Of a stretch of DNA of 47,171 nucleotides, positions 35,729 to 43,737 are shown piece by piece. This DNA comes from CAYZUC01 sp964481705 (lineage in GTDB: Bacteria > Bacillota > Clostridia > Lachnospirales > Lachnospiraceae). Every line of letters starts with the position of its first letter. Position 1 is the stretch's first letter. Location of the stretch: positions 1-47,171 of the forward strand of contig CAYZUC010000011.1 in assembly GCA_964481705.1 (NCBI GenBank). Reading direction: 5' to 3'. The translations under genes were made by a program, and so were the position numbers. The notes beneath the pieces are model-generated. The model made no database searches and was not told the DNA's origin. It saw only the letters and a program-made list of their open reading frames with translations.

Positions 35729-36809
35729 AGACTTCGTCTCCTTCCTCAAGGCCACTGATGATTTCGGCCTTACCAGACTTCTTAACCCCTACTTCTACTT
35801 CACGATATTCCTTCTCCCCCTCAGAATTGATATAAACATAATCAACATCACCATCGTTAAAAACAGCACCAATTGGCACCGTCAACACGTTTCGCACATC
35901 AACATCAGTAGCAATGATAGGCGCGTAGGTTCCATAAGCTTTATCCGAGAGATTGCATGCTGCATCAAAAATATGTGTGAGATTATATTCCTCTTCCTTT
36001 GCCATCCGCACCTCTTTGGATGTGCGGGGAATCAGCTCCAATGCGATCTCCTGTCCATCGAAATAAGTAAAAAGACCCTTTGCAAACTTATAATCACTCT
36101 CCAGCCCCTGTCTGGTTACGATCTTGTATGTACCTGGATTAGCAATATATACCACAACGGAACTCTTCTTCATCGTATCTCCTGGTAGAAATCCGCCCGT
36201 GGAAACCACTTTTCCGGAAATAGGAGCGCGCAAGATATTGGATTTCATATCCTCCTGACATAATTCGATCTCACGGTCTTTGCGTGCAAGCGAAAGCTCT
36301 GCCTGTACTCTTTTATATTCGAGATTTAACCGTAGTTTCTCGAGCTGCACTTCCTTGATAGAAATACCACGCTGATCTTTTTTTAATTTTAGCTTTTCAA
36401 GCTCAACCTCCCCAGATTTTATAGCTAATTCAACGGCTCTTTTCTCAAGCAGGTAGCGCTCTGTTATATACTGTTTTTCACTCTGTGCATCTTCAATCTG
36501 TTCTTCTCTATCGCCAACATTTAAGGTAGCAAGTATCTGACCCTCACTGACAGAATCACCAATATGAACCTGTAGCGTCTCCAATAATCCGGTTGTTTCA
36601 AAATGGCACTTAGTGACCTCCGGTTCTACATAGCCATCATAGGTAGTTCCTGAGAAAATATCGCCACGCGTAACCTTTCTCCAGCTGGTCCCTGCGTTAA
36701 CTGGTTCCAGAAGTTCCGGTATGTACTGTTCCCTTTTACCACAACCAACCAGGCAAAAGGATATGATAAGCAGGAGGAAAATTCTCCTTTTACTGAATAA
36801 TTTTTTCAC
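35715..36809 (-). CDS. Membrane-fusion (HlyD-like) lipoprotein adaptor 2
   Basis: 364 residues. Signal peptide with lipobox LVGC (cysteine at residue 23). The lipoyl halves are at about 70-100 (FETTGLLETLQVHIGDSVSEG) and 200-215 (LRAPISGKVVSTGGFLPGD), with a helical hairpin between them rich in K/E. A barrel domain and the ending VGVKKSGKAEIISGLEEGD are typical of efflux adaptors. It overlaps adaptor 1 by 20 bases and adaptor 3 by 14, so all three are translated together. Gram-positive relatives partner with MacB-type ABC systems. Confidence 0.88.
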   Translation of the reverse strand: MKKLFSKRRIFLLLIISFCLVGCGKREQYIPELLEPVNAGTSWRKVTRGDIFSGTTYDGYVEPEVTKCHFETTGLLETLQVHIGDSVSEGQILATLNVGDREEQIEDAQSEKQYITERYLLEKRAVELAIKSGEVELEKLKLKKDQRGISIKEVQLEKLRLNLEYKRVQAELSLARKDREIELCQEDMKSNILRAPISGKVVSTGGFLPGDTMKKSSVVVYIANPGTYKIVTRQGLESDYKFAKGLFTYFDGQEIALELIPRTSKEVRMAKEEEYNLTHIFDAACNLSDKAYGTYAPIIATDVDVRNVLTVPIGAVFNDGDVDYVYINSEGEKEYREVEVGVKKSGKAEIISGLEEGDEVYVKE

Positions 36810-37875
36810 CTTCTGACAGTCCTTCCTTTATTTCCACAAATTCATCATTCGTAACACCGGTCGTAACTTCTCTGATTACGCGAATTCCATCCTTATCCGG
36901 CACACATACTACCGTCTTTCCATTCACGAAGGTAAGATATTTTATCGGAACATAAAGACACCCTCGACTCTCTTCTTTAATCACAGACACAACAGCCTCA
37001 TCCCCAGAGGCCAGGTCATAGTTCGCTTCCTTTAAAGACAATACCAAAGAGGTTACTCTGCTGTCCTCCGATACCTCTGCCTGTGTCACAACTGCCTTTA
37101 GCGTTGTTCCAACCAGACTTGATTCTTTGGCATTCTCCATCACCAGATTCATTTCACTGCCAATTGGGAACGAATCTGGTTCATCTGTTGTACCCTTGAA
37201 TTGAAATGAATTTCCGGCAACCTTTACATAGTTTTTATCCAGTTCAGACTTTTCACCTTGTCTGATTGGAAGTACATACGCAATGCTTCCATCAAACTGT
37301 GCACGAATTTGCCGTCCGGCTATCTCTTCCTCTTTTTCCGCCTGTTCCATTTGATTGATTTCAATCTCGTCATCGACCTGATTCCTCTTGCTCTCGTAAT
37401 CCACCAATTCTTCATCTATATACTTCGAGGTACCATAGGTCAGATTCTTCTCTCTTTTTGTCAAATCAATAAGTTGTTCCAGATACTTCTTTTCCTCCGC
37501 AAGACTATTATAATCCGAAGCGAGTGCTGCCAACTCTCTCTTTTGTTTCGTTACATCAAGTTCTGCGAGTACATCGCCGGCCTTCACTAGATCTCCAAAT
37601 ACTACATTGATACTGGAAATCTCTTCATTTGCTATCTCAAATTGTCCCTCCTGTACTTCCTCCGTTGTATAGGTAAACCTTGTCGTTACACACTTCTGCA
37701 AGTCACCTCTCATTACTTCCGTGCTGATATAATTAGGGCTGACCTCATCCGAACGGTCAATCTGTATCTGGGAGTTCTGCTGCTCTTTGGGTATTAGAGA
37801 ACATCCTGACAAAGACATCACAAGAAAAACAGATAATAGACTTGATATCGTGGTTAAAAAACGTTTTCTAATCAT
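36790..37875 (-). CDS. Membrane-fusion (HlyD-like) lipoprotein adaptor 1
   Basis: 361 residues from the ATG at 37875; the longer frame to 37929 runs through the operator and promoter and is rejected. Signal peptide with lipobox LSGC (cysteine at about 25). The lipoyl stretch INVVFGDLVKAGDVLAELDV, a helical hairpin (about 100-190, with KREL and EEKKYLEQLIDLTKREK), and a barrel with TTGVTNDEFVEIKEGLSEGE near the end mark it as an RND/ABC-type adaptor. It is the first gene of a six-gene transcription unit that ends with the AbrB-tailed ATPase. Confidence 0.88.
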   Translation of the reverse strand: MIRKRFLTTISSLLSVFLVMSLSGCSLIPKEQQNSQIQIDRSDEVSPNYISTEVMRGDLQKCVTTRFTYTTEEVQEGQFEIANEEISSINVVFGDLVKAGDVLAELDVTKQKRELAALASDYNSLAEEKKYLEQLIDLTKREKNLTYGTSKYIDEELVDYESKRNQVDDEIEINQMEQAEKEEEIAGRQIRAQFDGSIAYVLPIRQGEKSELDKNYVKVAGNSFQFKGTTDEPDSFPIGSEMNLVMENAKESSLVGTTLKAVVTQAEVSEDSRVTSLVLSLKEANYDLASGDEAVVSVIKEESRGCLYVPIKYLTFVNGKTVVCVPDKDGIRVIREVTTGVTNDEFVEIKEGLSEGEKIIQ

Positions 37876-37920
37876 GTATGGCGAATCCTTTCCAATGGTG
37901 TCGGTACAAAATCTATAAAA

Positions 37921-37949
37921 ATAATACACCTTATGCGCAAAAATGTCGA
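37921..37949 (-). promoter_or_regulatory. Sigma-A promoter of the three-adaptor ABC operon
   Basis: On the minus strand: -35 TCGACA (37944-37949), 17-base spacer, -10 TATTAT (37921-37926). The expected start is near 37913, giving a leader of about 38 bases to the first adaptor gene. Confidence 0.7.
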
Positions 37950-37958
37950 CATAAGGTG
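37927..37958. promoter_or_regulatory. Operator-like palindrome around the -35 box of the ABC operon
   Basis: CACCTTATG (37927-37935) and CATAAGGTG (37950-37958) are perfect nine-base inverted repeats. One arm fills the spacer up to the -10 box and the other touches the -35 box, so a bound dimer would block polymerase. A hairpin terminator for the upstream gene is the other reading, because T-rich sequence follows on the minus strand; the exact fit to the promoter favours an operator. The regulator is not obvious in the window. Confidence 0.65.
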
Positions 37959-37988
37959 CATGAAATACTGATATTCAATTCTTTTATT

Positions 37989-38468
37989 TTAGGAATCCTG
38001 GTCCACTTTAACACCATACTTCACTTCTGTAAAGGTAAGGATAAATCTGTCGACCTTTCCACTCGGCTTTTCAAAGTAAAGACTTTTCGGCTCGTTATCT
38101 CCCTGATATTTGATATAGCAATACGTGTAAGTAATTTTCCGGCTCCTTCTTAAGCCAAAAAGTTGTTCTATAATAGGTAATGTACGCTTATCATTTATCG
38201 TATTCAGTCCTGTTTTTGACAGTGCATCAGAATCAGAACTCATTGTGTTTGTCTTGGAGTTAACGTCAATTACTTTGTAAATAGGGAAGCAGAACAGTTC
38301 CTCATAGGTTCCATCAAGATTATCCTCCATGACATAGATATAGCTTTTTGTGAGGTAAATGACGCAGTCACAATCACTATAGTTACGATCCGGCGGCATC
38401 ATCCTTCCATAAAAACTCTCCAAAATGTCCTCACCCTTATAAATCTGACTCTCTGTTAATGCTTCCAT
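37989..38468 (-). CDS. Uncharacterised protein, 159 residues
   Basis: Start at the ATG at 38468, preceded by GGAGG and then AGGAA; the frame to 38525 is less likely. No signal peptide or membrane helix. It is a mixed alpha/beta sequence: CDCVIYLTKSYIYVMEDNLDGTYEELFCFPIYKVIDV resembles the strand pattern of PH-like domains that describe membrane-associated or stress proteins, and a second half has YCYIKYQGDNEPKSLYFEK, again PH-like. I do not recognise the family. It sits just upstream of the ABC operon's promoter and downstream of a lipoprotein gene on the same strand. Confidence 0.65.
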   Translation of the reverse strand: MEALTESQIYKGEDILESFYGRMMPPDRNYSDCDCVIYLTKSYIYVMEDNLDGTYEELFCFPIYKVIDVNSKTNTMSSDSDALSKTGLNTINDKRTLPIIEQLFGLRRSRKITYTYCYIKYQGDNEPKSLYFEKPSGKVDRFILTFTEVKYGVKVDQDS

Positions 38469-38580
38469 TTCCTGTTCCCCCTCCAGAATCATATGAAAAA
38501 TTTTTTGCTTTTCACAATATAACATATCACCATTCTATTGTAAACATTTTCCTTTGTCTGTTAAGGTACTTGTGAAGGTA

Positions 38581-39384
38581 CTACTCCTCTCCTAATCGTA
38601 TTTCAAATTCGCAATGGTCATCTCCACCTTTAATTGATTGAATCAAATCAACCTCTACCGTATGTCCGGTCGCCTCTGTAAAGAGCTTCTCATACCATCC
38701 ACAAGAGCACTGGCAATAACACTTATTAAGCTTTTTCTGCGGGTCAGCGATATCACAATAGCAGTAATCGTAAGAAGCCATAATTTTCTGACCGTCATAC
38801 TTCAAATTACCACCACCCAGAACCTTGGTATTGAGTATATCAATAAATTCTTCCGTACTGTCTGCGTTCTGATAGGCTTCCCTTGCGCCCTGCGTAATAC
38901 CGGATTTGATGCACTGATATCCACACGCACGCATAACCTCCGTTGCCTTTTCTTCGCCTGCCTTATCCGTCACATCCTCAATGATACTCGCGATGTAATC
39001 TCCATGATTGCTTACTTTCTCGGCACTTCCGAGCCTTGCTATTTCTTCCAGATAAGCCTCTTCTCCCATCTGTGTACGAACACTCTCTAACGCACGAATT
39101 GACTTACTGCCATAGCTTTTCTCAAGTTCCTTTGCCATCATGATAGGATTCTCCTCCAATTCTTCTCTCATTTCCGTTTCTGATTGTTCGGATACATCGT
39201 TTCCTGCCTGTTCTTTTGCTTCCGCTCCTGTATCCTCTTTTGTCTTTTTCTCAACTTCTTTTGCACGAATTCCACATCCGCTTAAAAAGCTTCCTATGGA
39301 GAGTGTTGCATAGAAAAAAGCAAGAACTCCTGCTATTCCACGACCCTTTCTCTTTCCCTTTGTCTGTCTACATTGTCTTTTCAT
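38581..39384 (-). CDS. Cysteine-rich lipoprotein with V4R-like C-terminus
   Basis: 267 residues from the ATG at 39384, with GAGG six bases upstream. A basic N-terminus, a hydrophobic segment and the lipobox-like LSGC (cysteine near 37) suggest a lipoprotein. An acidic, low-complexity linker (about 40-85) leads to a helical domain with ACGYQC, and a C-terminal region with YCYCDIADPQ, CYCQCSCGW and then GDDHCEFEI. The last stretch resembles the metal-binding end of the 4-vinyl reductase (V4R) fold. Six or more conserved-looking cysteines could bind a metal. The function is unknown; the match is by pattern only. Confidence 0.7.
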   Translation of the reverse strand: MKRQCRQTKGKRKGRGIAGVLAFFYATLSIGSFLSGCGIRAKEVEKKTKEDTGAEAKEQAGNDVSEQSETEMREELEENPIMMAKELEKSYGSKSIRALESVRTQMGEEAYLEEIARLGSAEKVSNHGDYIASIIEDVTDKAGEEKATEVMRACGYQCIKSGITQGAREAYQNADSTEEFIDILNTKVLGGGNLKYDGQKIMASYDYCYCDIADPQKKLNKCYCQCSCGWYEKLFTEATGHTVEVDLIQSIKGGDDHCEFEIRLGEE

Positions 39385-39551
39385 TTCAGACCTCACATTC
39401 TTTTTACTATCGAACACATCAATACTTCTATGTAATACATGACGTTATTTTACATCTGGCTCACTATAAAATCCTGTCCTTTTTTGTCTGGATATGACAC
39501 ACTACTACAATATACCACCTCCACACTATGCATATAGCACAAGTCATTTTC

Positions 39552-39580
39552 TTGCTGTATAGAACGGTATATGATACACT
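39552..39580 (+). promoter_or_regulatory. Possible promoter of the esterase gene
   Basis: -35 TTGCTG (39552-39557), 17-base spacer, -10 TACACT (39575-39580), about 60 bases before the esterase start. The intergenic region 39385-39640 otherwise holds only AT-rich sequence and the divergent upstream region of the lipoprotein gene. Confidence 0.4.
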
Positions 39581-39640
39581 CATTTTATGTTACATAATCC
39601 CTAGATTTATGGTTGAAACACACCCAAGGAAGGAACGAAT

Positions 39641-40537
39641 ATGGAAGAGAAAAAACTGCCCCCATGGGCAAACGAGCTTACTGAAAATGAATTTATTTCC
39701 TACGACGTAACTTATACCGTCGGTGAATTTTTTGATTTATACGAAAAAGACACTTTCCCAAATGAAAAGGTCGGAGATATGACCTATTACTTCTTTGATC
39801 CTACCAAGCACGGTTACCCATCTGATAAGAAATATCCTCTTTTGATTTTCATGCATGGATTTTCCAATGCTCTGGAAGGAAACGTCTGTATCAATTACAG
39901 TGGTGCAGAATTATACGCTTCCGAAAAGTATCAGAAGGAGATGGGTGGTGCCTATGTATTGGTGCCCATCGCAAATGAGAAACGAATCGCTGAGGACGAA
40001 ATTATCGGAAGCTGGTCAGAGGAATATGTCGCTCCTGTTCTGAAGCTAATTCAGGAATTTGAAGCAGCAAGATGCAAAACAATTGGTCAAAAACTCGTAT
40101 TTGGGAATTCCAATGGCGCTTATTTCTGCCAGCTGGTAACCGAAGCTGCTCCCGACTATATCCATGCATGTATTCCAATTGGATCCAACTACATCCCATC
40201 CGATGAAAAGCTTGATGAATTTGACCGCAACGGTGTCCATTACTTCTTTGCCATCAGCAAGCATGACGAATTTTGCGATTTTCAAGCGGTAATTGTTCCA
40301 CGAATTCCACGCTTGGAACGCATGAAGCATTCTTTCCTCTACTTTCCAAAATGGACCTATAATGGCGACGGCGGAATCGCATCCATTAATTTTGGGGTTG
40401 AAATGGGGCAGCATTGCCTGATTAATACCATGCATTCGAATCTGATCCTCGATGATGGAACACCGCTTGATCCAAGACTCCCTCATGGAGTCACCGGTTG
40501 GATCCGACAAATATGTTCTTCTCCTTCTCAAGCCTAA
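39641..40537 (+). CDS. Alpha/beta-hydrolase fold esterase
   Basis: 298 residues. AAGGAAGG precedes the ATG. The fold marks are LIFMHGFSN (oxyanion His72-Gly73) and the nucleophile elbow GNSNG with Ser157 (LVFGNSNGAYFC). Candidates for acid and histidine lie in FAISKHDEFCD (about 205-215) and MGQHCLIN (about 265). There is no signal peptide, so it acts in the cytosol. The closest look is to the polyhydroxyalkanoate-depolymerase/feruloyl esterase group, where small ester substrates are usual. Its last 47 bases overlap convergently with the polymerase gene on the other strand. Confidence 0.85.
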   Translation: MEEKKLPPWANELTENEFISYDVTYTVGEFFDLYEKDTFPNEKVGDMTYYFFDPTKHGYPSDKKYPLLIFMHGFSNALEGNVCINYSGAELYASEKYQKEMGGAYVLVPIANEKRIAEDEIIGSWSEEYVAPVLKLIQEFEAARCKTIGQKLVFGNSNGAYFCQLVTEAAPDYIHACIPIGSNYIPSDEKLDEFDRNGVHYFFAISKHDEFCDFQAVIVPRIPRLERMKHSFLYFPKWTYNGDGGIASINFGVEMGQHCLINTMHSNLILDDGTPLDPRLPHGVTGWIRQICSSPSQA

Positions 40538-41795
40538 GTCCTGTCGTGATGCCGGTGCGGCGTTCCTCATCTACGCCTCCACCCATAGATCTCACAGGAT
40601 TATCCAGAAAACGTGCCCGCATGACGGAATCCTCGCCATATTTTGCCCGGATTTCGTCTATGGCATGGTTCATCTTTACACACTTCTCATAATCCATCGG
40701 ATCAAACATACTGTACTGTCGATGCTCTCCTATCGTGACCTTTGTCGTATGAATCCCCAACTGTCGTATTGGTGTGCTTCCACTTCCTTCCTGCCACATA
40801 GAGTCAAATACCCTGCATGCATTATGATAAATTTCTTCTGTTACATCGGTAGCAGACAGTAGCTGCATTTGCTTGGAGGAGCGTTCAAATTCACATGTCG
40901 TAATACTCACCGACAAGCAGGAAATCTTGGCATGATCCGAACGCAAACGCATACCAATCGTTTCACTAAGTGACAAAAGAATCTGACGTGCATAGGAAAC
41001 ACGATCCACATCAGAAGGTGCCGTCATACTGTTGCCATATCCCTTATTGACCTCCTGATGATAGATATATGGGATCAAATCATTGCCTCTGGCGTAGTTC
41101 CACACAATATCTGCCTGGCTCTTTAGATGAGACCGCAGTACATTCAAGTCAGCCTGCGCCAGATCACCAATTGTCAAAATCCCAAGATTGTATAACTTAC
41201 GCTCTGTAGCACGACCCACAAAAAAGAGGTCTCCAACAGGAAGTGGCCACATTTTCTTTGAAATCTCCCAGGGAAAAAGAGTATGCACAAGATCCGGCTT
41301 CTTAAAATCGCCTGCCATCTTAGCCAGAAGCTTGTTCGTAGAAATCCCAATATTGACCGTAAATCCAAGTTCTCTTTTAATCCTCTCACGAAGCTCATTG
41401 GCAAAATTGACAATTCCTCCATACATAAATTGAAAACCCGAAAACTCCGCCCATGCCTCATCAATACTATACTGCGTTACGTGATCCGAATAACTCCTCA
41501 ATAAGTCCATTAATGCCATCGAGGCAGAAACATACAAATGATAATCCGGCGACAGGACAACCAGCTGTGGACACTTCTTCTGTGCTGACACGATTGGTTC
41601 ACCGGTCTGGATATCATACCTCTTCGCAGGAATACTCTTAGCTAGAACGATCCCATGGCGGGATTCTTGATCTCCACCAACAATTGACGGTACGTTACGA
41701 TAATCAATATCCTCTCCCAGAATATTTACCCGATAAGAAGCACTCCACGATAAGAAGGCACTATTTACATCAATATGAAATACATAATGATCCAT
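40491..41795 (-). CDS. Y-family DNA polymerase (UvrX/YqjW-like, lesion bypass)
   Basis: 434 residues from the ATG at 41795 (GGAG nine bases upstream). The palm carries the catalytic acids Asp9 (HIDVNSAF) and Asp112-Glu113 (YSIDEAWAEF). A thumb (HhH, LPVGDLFFVGRATERKLYNLGI) and little-finger region follow. The ending MFDPMDYEKCVKMNHAIDEIRAKYG... is closer to the Bacillus YqjW/UvrX branch than to DinB. It copies past DNA damage in the cytosol. A perfect LexA-type palindrome overlies its promoter, so it should be induced by DNA damage. Convergent overlap with the esterase gene at the 3' end. Confidence 0.92.
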   Translation of the reverse strand: MDHYVFHIDVNSAFLSWSASYRVNILGEDIDYRNVPSIVGGDQESRHGIVLAKSIPAKRYDIQTGEPIVSAQKKCPQLVVLSPDYHLYVSASMALMDLLRSYSDHVTQYSIDEAWAEFSGFQFMYGGIVNFANELRERIKRELGFTVNIGISTNKLLAKMAGDFKKPDLVHTLFPWEISKKMWPLPVGDLFFVGRATERKLYNLGILTIGDLAQADLNVLRSHLKSQADIVWNYARGNDLIPYIYHQEVNKGYGNSMTAPSDVDRVSYARQILLSLSETIGMRLRSDHAKISCLSVSITTCEFERSSKQMQLLSATDVTEEIYHNACRVFDSMWQEGSGSTPIRQLGIHTTKVTIGEHRQYSMFDPMDYEKCVKMNHAIDEIRAKYGEDSVMRARFLDNPVRSMGGGVDEERRTGITTGLRLEKEKNIFVGSNR

Positions 41796-41825
41796 TATCA
41801 CCCACTCCTGTCTTTGCATAAAAAA

Positions 41826-41849
41826 ATACCAGAACATATGTTCTGGTAT
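41826..41849. promoter_or_regulatory. LexA (SOS) operator
   Basis: A 24-base perfect palindrome whose core GAACATATGTTC (41832-41843) fits the Gram-positive SOS box CGAACnnnnGTTCG. It covers the expected start of transcription of the polymerase gene. T-rich sequence after it on the minus strand means it could also terminate transcripts of the upstream gene. Confidence 0.9.
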
Positions 41850-41850
41850 T

Positions 41851-41879
41851 AGTATATACATATTTACTCTGTTTGTAAA
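41851..41879 (-). promoter_or_regulatory. Sigma-A promoter of the SOS polymerase gene
   Basis: On the minus strand: -35 TTTACA (41874-41879), 17-base spacer, -10 TATACT (41851-41856). It lies between the stop codon of the upstream gene (seven bases away) and the LexA box. Confidence 0.8.
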
Positions 41880-41885
41880 GTCCCT

Positions 41886-42383
41886 CTAGCCAATCCCCTG
41901 TATCAATGAATATAGTACTCCGGCCAACAATAACTCTGCTATAAATAATCCAACAATCGTCAGCGTACATAAGAGTACACGCACAAAAGTATTTTTTCTC
42001 ATATCGGTTGAAACATTTGCAACGAGACCAACCATTAATACACCAACAGCTCCTCCAAGCGCTCCTCCGATTACGAAAAAATTAACGATGCCAAGGATAA
42101 CAAATATCCATGCCCATGCAGGTATCTTCATGGGTTGGAATGCCTCTCCTGTCTCTTGATTTATGCCATCCGAAACAAGTGCTCTCTTGCCCCAAAAGTC
42201 TATATGTAACTGCACAGAAGAGCCTTCCAACGGAATATCATATATCTGATCAAACATATTTCCGCTTCTCTTCAGCTTAGTAATCTTGTATGTCTCTCCG
42301 GGGCTGACTGTAATTTTTCTTGCTGCGATTTCAATGGTATAACAAATGCCATCCTTCTCTACTTTGAATGTCTTTACTTTCAC
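41886..42383 (-). CDS. Small membrane protein with N-terminal beta domain
   Basis: 165 residues, probably starting at GTG 42383 with GAGGG seven bases upstream. Residues 1-85 are a beta-rich soluble domain (TYKITKLKRSGNMFDQIYDIPLEG, VQLHIDFWGKRALV). Two or three membrane helices follow: about 90-110 (WAWIFVILGIVNFFVIGGA), 110-125 and 138-160. I do not recognise the family. It shares the strand of the flavodoxin-like genes upstream but is separated from them by 93 bases. Confidence 0.7.
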   Translation of the reverse strand: MKVKTFKVEKDGICYTIEIAARKITVSPGETYKITKLKRSGNMFDQIYDIPLEGSSVQLHIDFWGKRALVSDGINQETGEAFQPMKIPAWAWIFVILGIVNFFVIGGALGGAVGVLMVGLVANVSTDMRKNTFVRVLLCTLTIVGLFIAELLLAGVLYSLIQGIG

Positions 42384-42476
42384 GTTCTTTCCCTCTCTCG
42401 TAAGTCTTTTTTACAATAATTACACTACAATACAAGAATATAACATACAATATATTCTATGTATAGCATTTTATAA

Positions 42477-43208
42477 CTATTTTTTTGCTAACCAGCCGTG
42501 AAATAAACCACCCTTGATTGTGGAAATAAGCAGGAAAAACAAATCCGCAATCGGAATAAAGAGAAAAGAAGGAATCAGGATACGTGTATATCTTTTTCCA
42601 AAGAATCTTCCTTTGTTTATAGCCATTCCCATCTGTAAAACATAAAATAATACCCCTAAGTTAAAGAATAAAAGTGTCAATGCCTGTTCTGCAAAGTTTT
42701 TCAGTGCCAAAACGGGCAAAAAATCGCCGTATTGAATACCACTTAATAGGATATTCAGAAACAGGATTCCAATTTGGATAATAAAAACGATTCTGGTTAC
42801 ATTGAGCATAACTCCACCACCAATCCCAATGCCACCACACCACTCGAGATCACAACGTGTACAAAAGTTTCGAAATATCTGTAATAAGGGCTCATTTTGA
42901 TTACCCTCAATAAATCCTCCATTGGAGATACTGTAGAGTCTCAAATGAATGGTATTCTCTTTACAAAACTGCTCCATTACTTCCAAAAAAGCCATTACAT
43001 GAGATGGCTGTGCATCGATGTATAGTGGCAGACAAAATACTACCTGATCGGCATCTTTTAATTCCTGTAAAATACGTCCATAATCGTTTCTGTTGCGTAG
43101 TTGTTCCGTTACCTTTTTCCCCTTTATCCAGAAACGCTGTAGTCGAAGCAAATAGGCTGAAGCACAGAACCTCTTCTTAGGACTGCAATTAATTAATACT
43201 GTTTTCAA
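42477..43208 (-). CDS. Flavodoxin-fold oxidoreductase-like protein fused to membrane helices
   Basis: 243 residues. The N-terminal half follows the NAD(P)H-dependent FMN reductase/flavodoxin pattern (MKTVLINCSPKKRFCASAYL, then ADQVVFCLPLYIDAQPSHVMAFLE, with the SISNGGF strand and CTRCDLEWCGGIGIGGG loop). From about residue 130 there are three or four hydrophobic helices (RIVFIIQIGILFLNILL, ALTLLFFNLGVLFYVLQMG, ILIPSFLFIPIADLFFLLI). The membrane tail on such a reductase is unusual. It follows the 162-residue flavodoxin-like gene by 31 bases. Confidence 0.72.
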   Translation of the reverse strand: MKTVLINCSPKKRFCASAYLLRLQRFWIKGKKVTEQLRNRNDYGRILQELKDADQVVFCLPLYIDAQPSHVMAFLEVMEQFCKENTIHLRLYSISNGGFIEGNQNEPLLQIFRNFCTRCDLEWCGGIGIGGGVMLNVTRIVFIIQIGILFLNILLSGIQYGDFLPVLALKNFAEQALTLLFFNLGVLFYVLQMGMAINKGRFFGKRYTRILIPSFLFIPIADLFFLLISTIKGGLFHGWLAKK

Positions 43209-43239
43209 AACAATTCCTCCGTGATTTGCGCACTCGATT

Positions 43240-43728
43240 CTAGATTTCCTTTTCCAATTCCGACAAGTCCCTTAAAAAGACAATTTCTGATCTTTTATAT
43301 CCTTCATTGATGGCATTTCTTTCCGACAAGTAGGTAAAGGTCTGCTTTTCCTGTTCTGTGATGTCTCCATACACCAATACGCGAAGCAGGTCATTTCGTC
43401 CATAGCGTAAGGTATGGTGCATCTGTTTTCCGCGGTAAATACTCAAGGGAGTTGATTTTCCAATGGTTCTGTCGAGAATCGTCTTGACATTCGGACTATA
43501 AGAACCATAGAGATTTCTAGTGATAATCGTCAATTCATCTGCGCGTCCCAAAATACGGCAAGCCGTATGAAGACTGTCTTTCATAAAACATTCTGCAGGG
43601 TGTTTTGTCCAGCACCCGAAACATCCCTGACAAGGCGCGTATTTTCCGTCTGCATGGATGATGTTGTCACACTTTGCTGCAAGGATACCATGATAATATT
43701 CATCCAGGTCATGAATAATCAATTTCAT
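43240..43728 (-). CDS. Flavodoxin-like NAD(P)H-dependent FMN reductase
   Basis: 162 residues. The cysteine-rich PCQGCFGCWTKHPAEC (about 32-47) is typical of a subgroup of flavodoxin-like reductases in anaerobes. DELTIITRNLYGSYSPNVKTILDR is the flavin-binding strand and helix. It is short compared with full reductases (about 180-200), missing the usual first glycine-rich loop, so it may be a divergent copy. GAGAAACTT precedes the ATG. It follows the GNAT gene by nine bases and precedes the membrane-tailed relative by 31. Confidence 0.75.
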   Translation of the reverse strand: MKLIIHDLDEYYHGILAAKCDNIIHADGKYAPCQGCFGCWTKHPAECFMKDSLHTACRILGRADELTIITRNLYGSYSPNVKTILDRTIGKSTPLSIYRGKQMHHTLRYGRNDLLRVLVYGDITEQEKQTFTYLSERNAINEGYKRSEIVFLRDLSELEKEI

Positions 43729-43737
43729 AAGTTTCTC

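Noticed and set aside
40046..40570. A 174-residue frame opposite the esterase gene
   Set aside because: It has no ribosome binding site or recognisable domain, and the opposite strand encodes a clear hydrolase.
42477..43728. Two flavodoxin-like genes as halves of one frameshifted gene
   Set aside because: Each has its own start of the fold and its own ribosome binding site, and both contain the same part of the domain, so they are paralogues.
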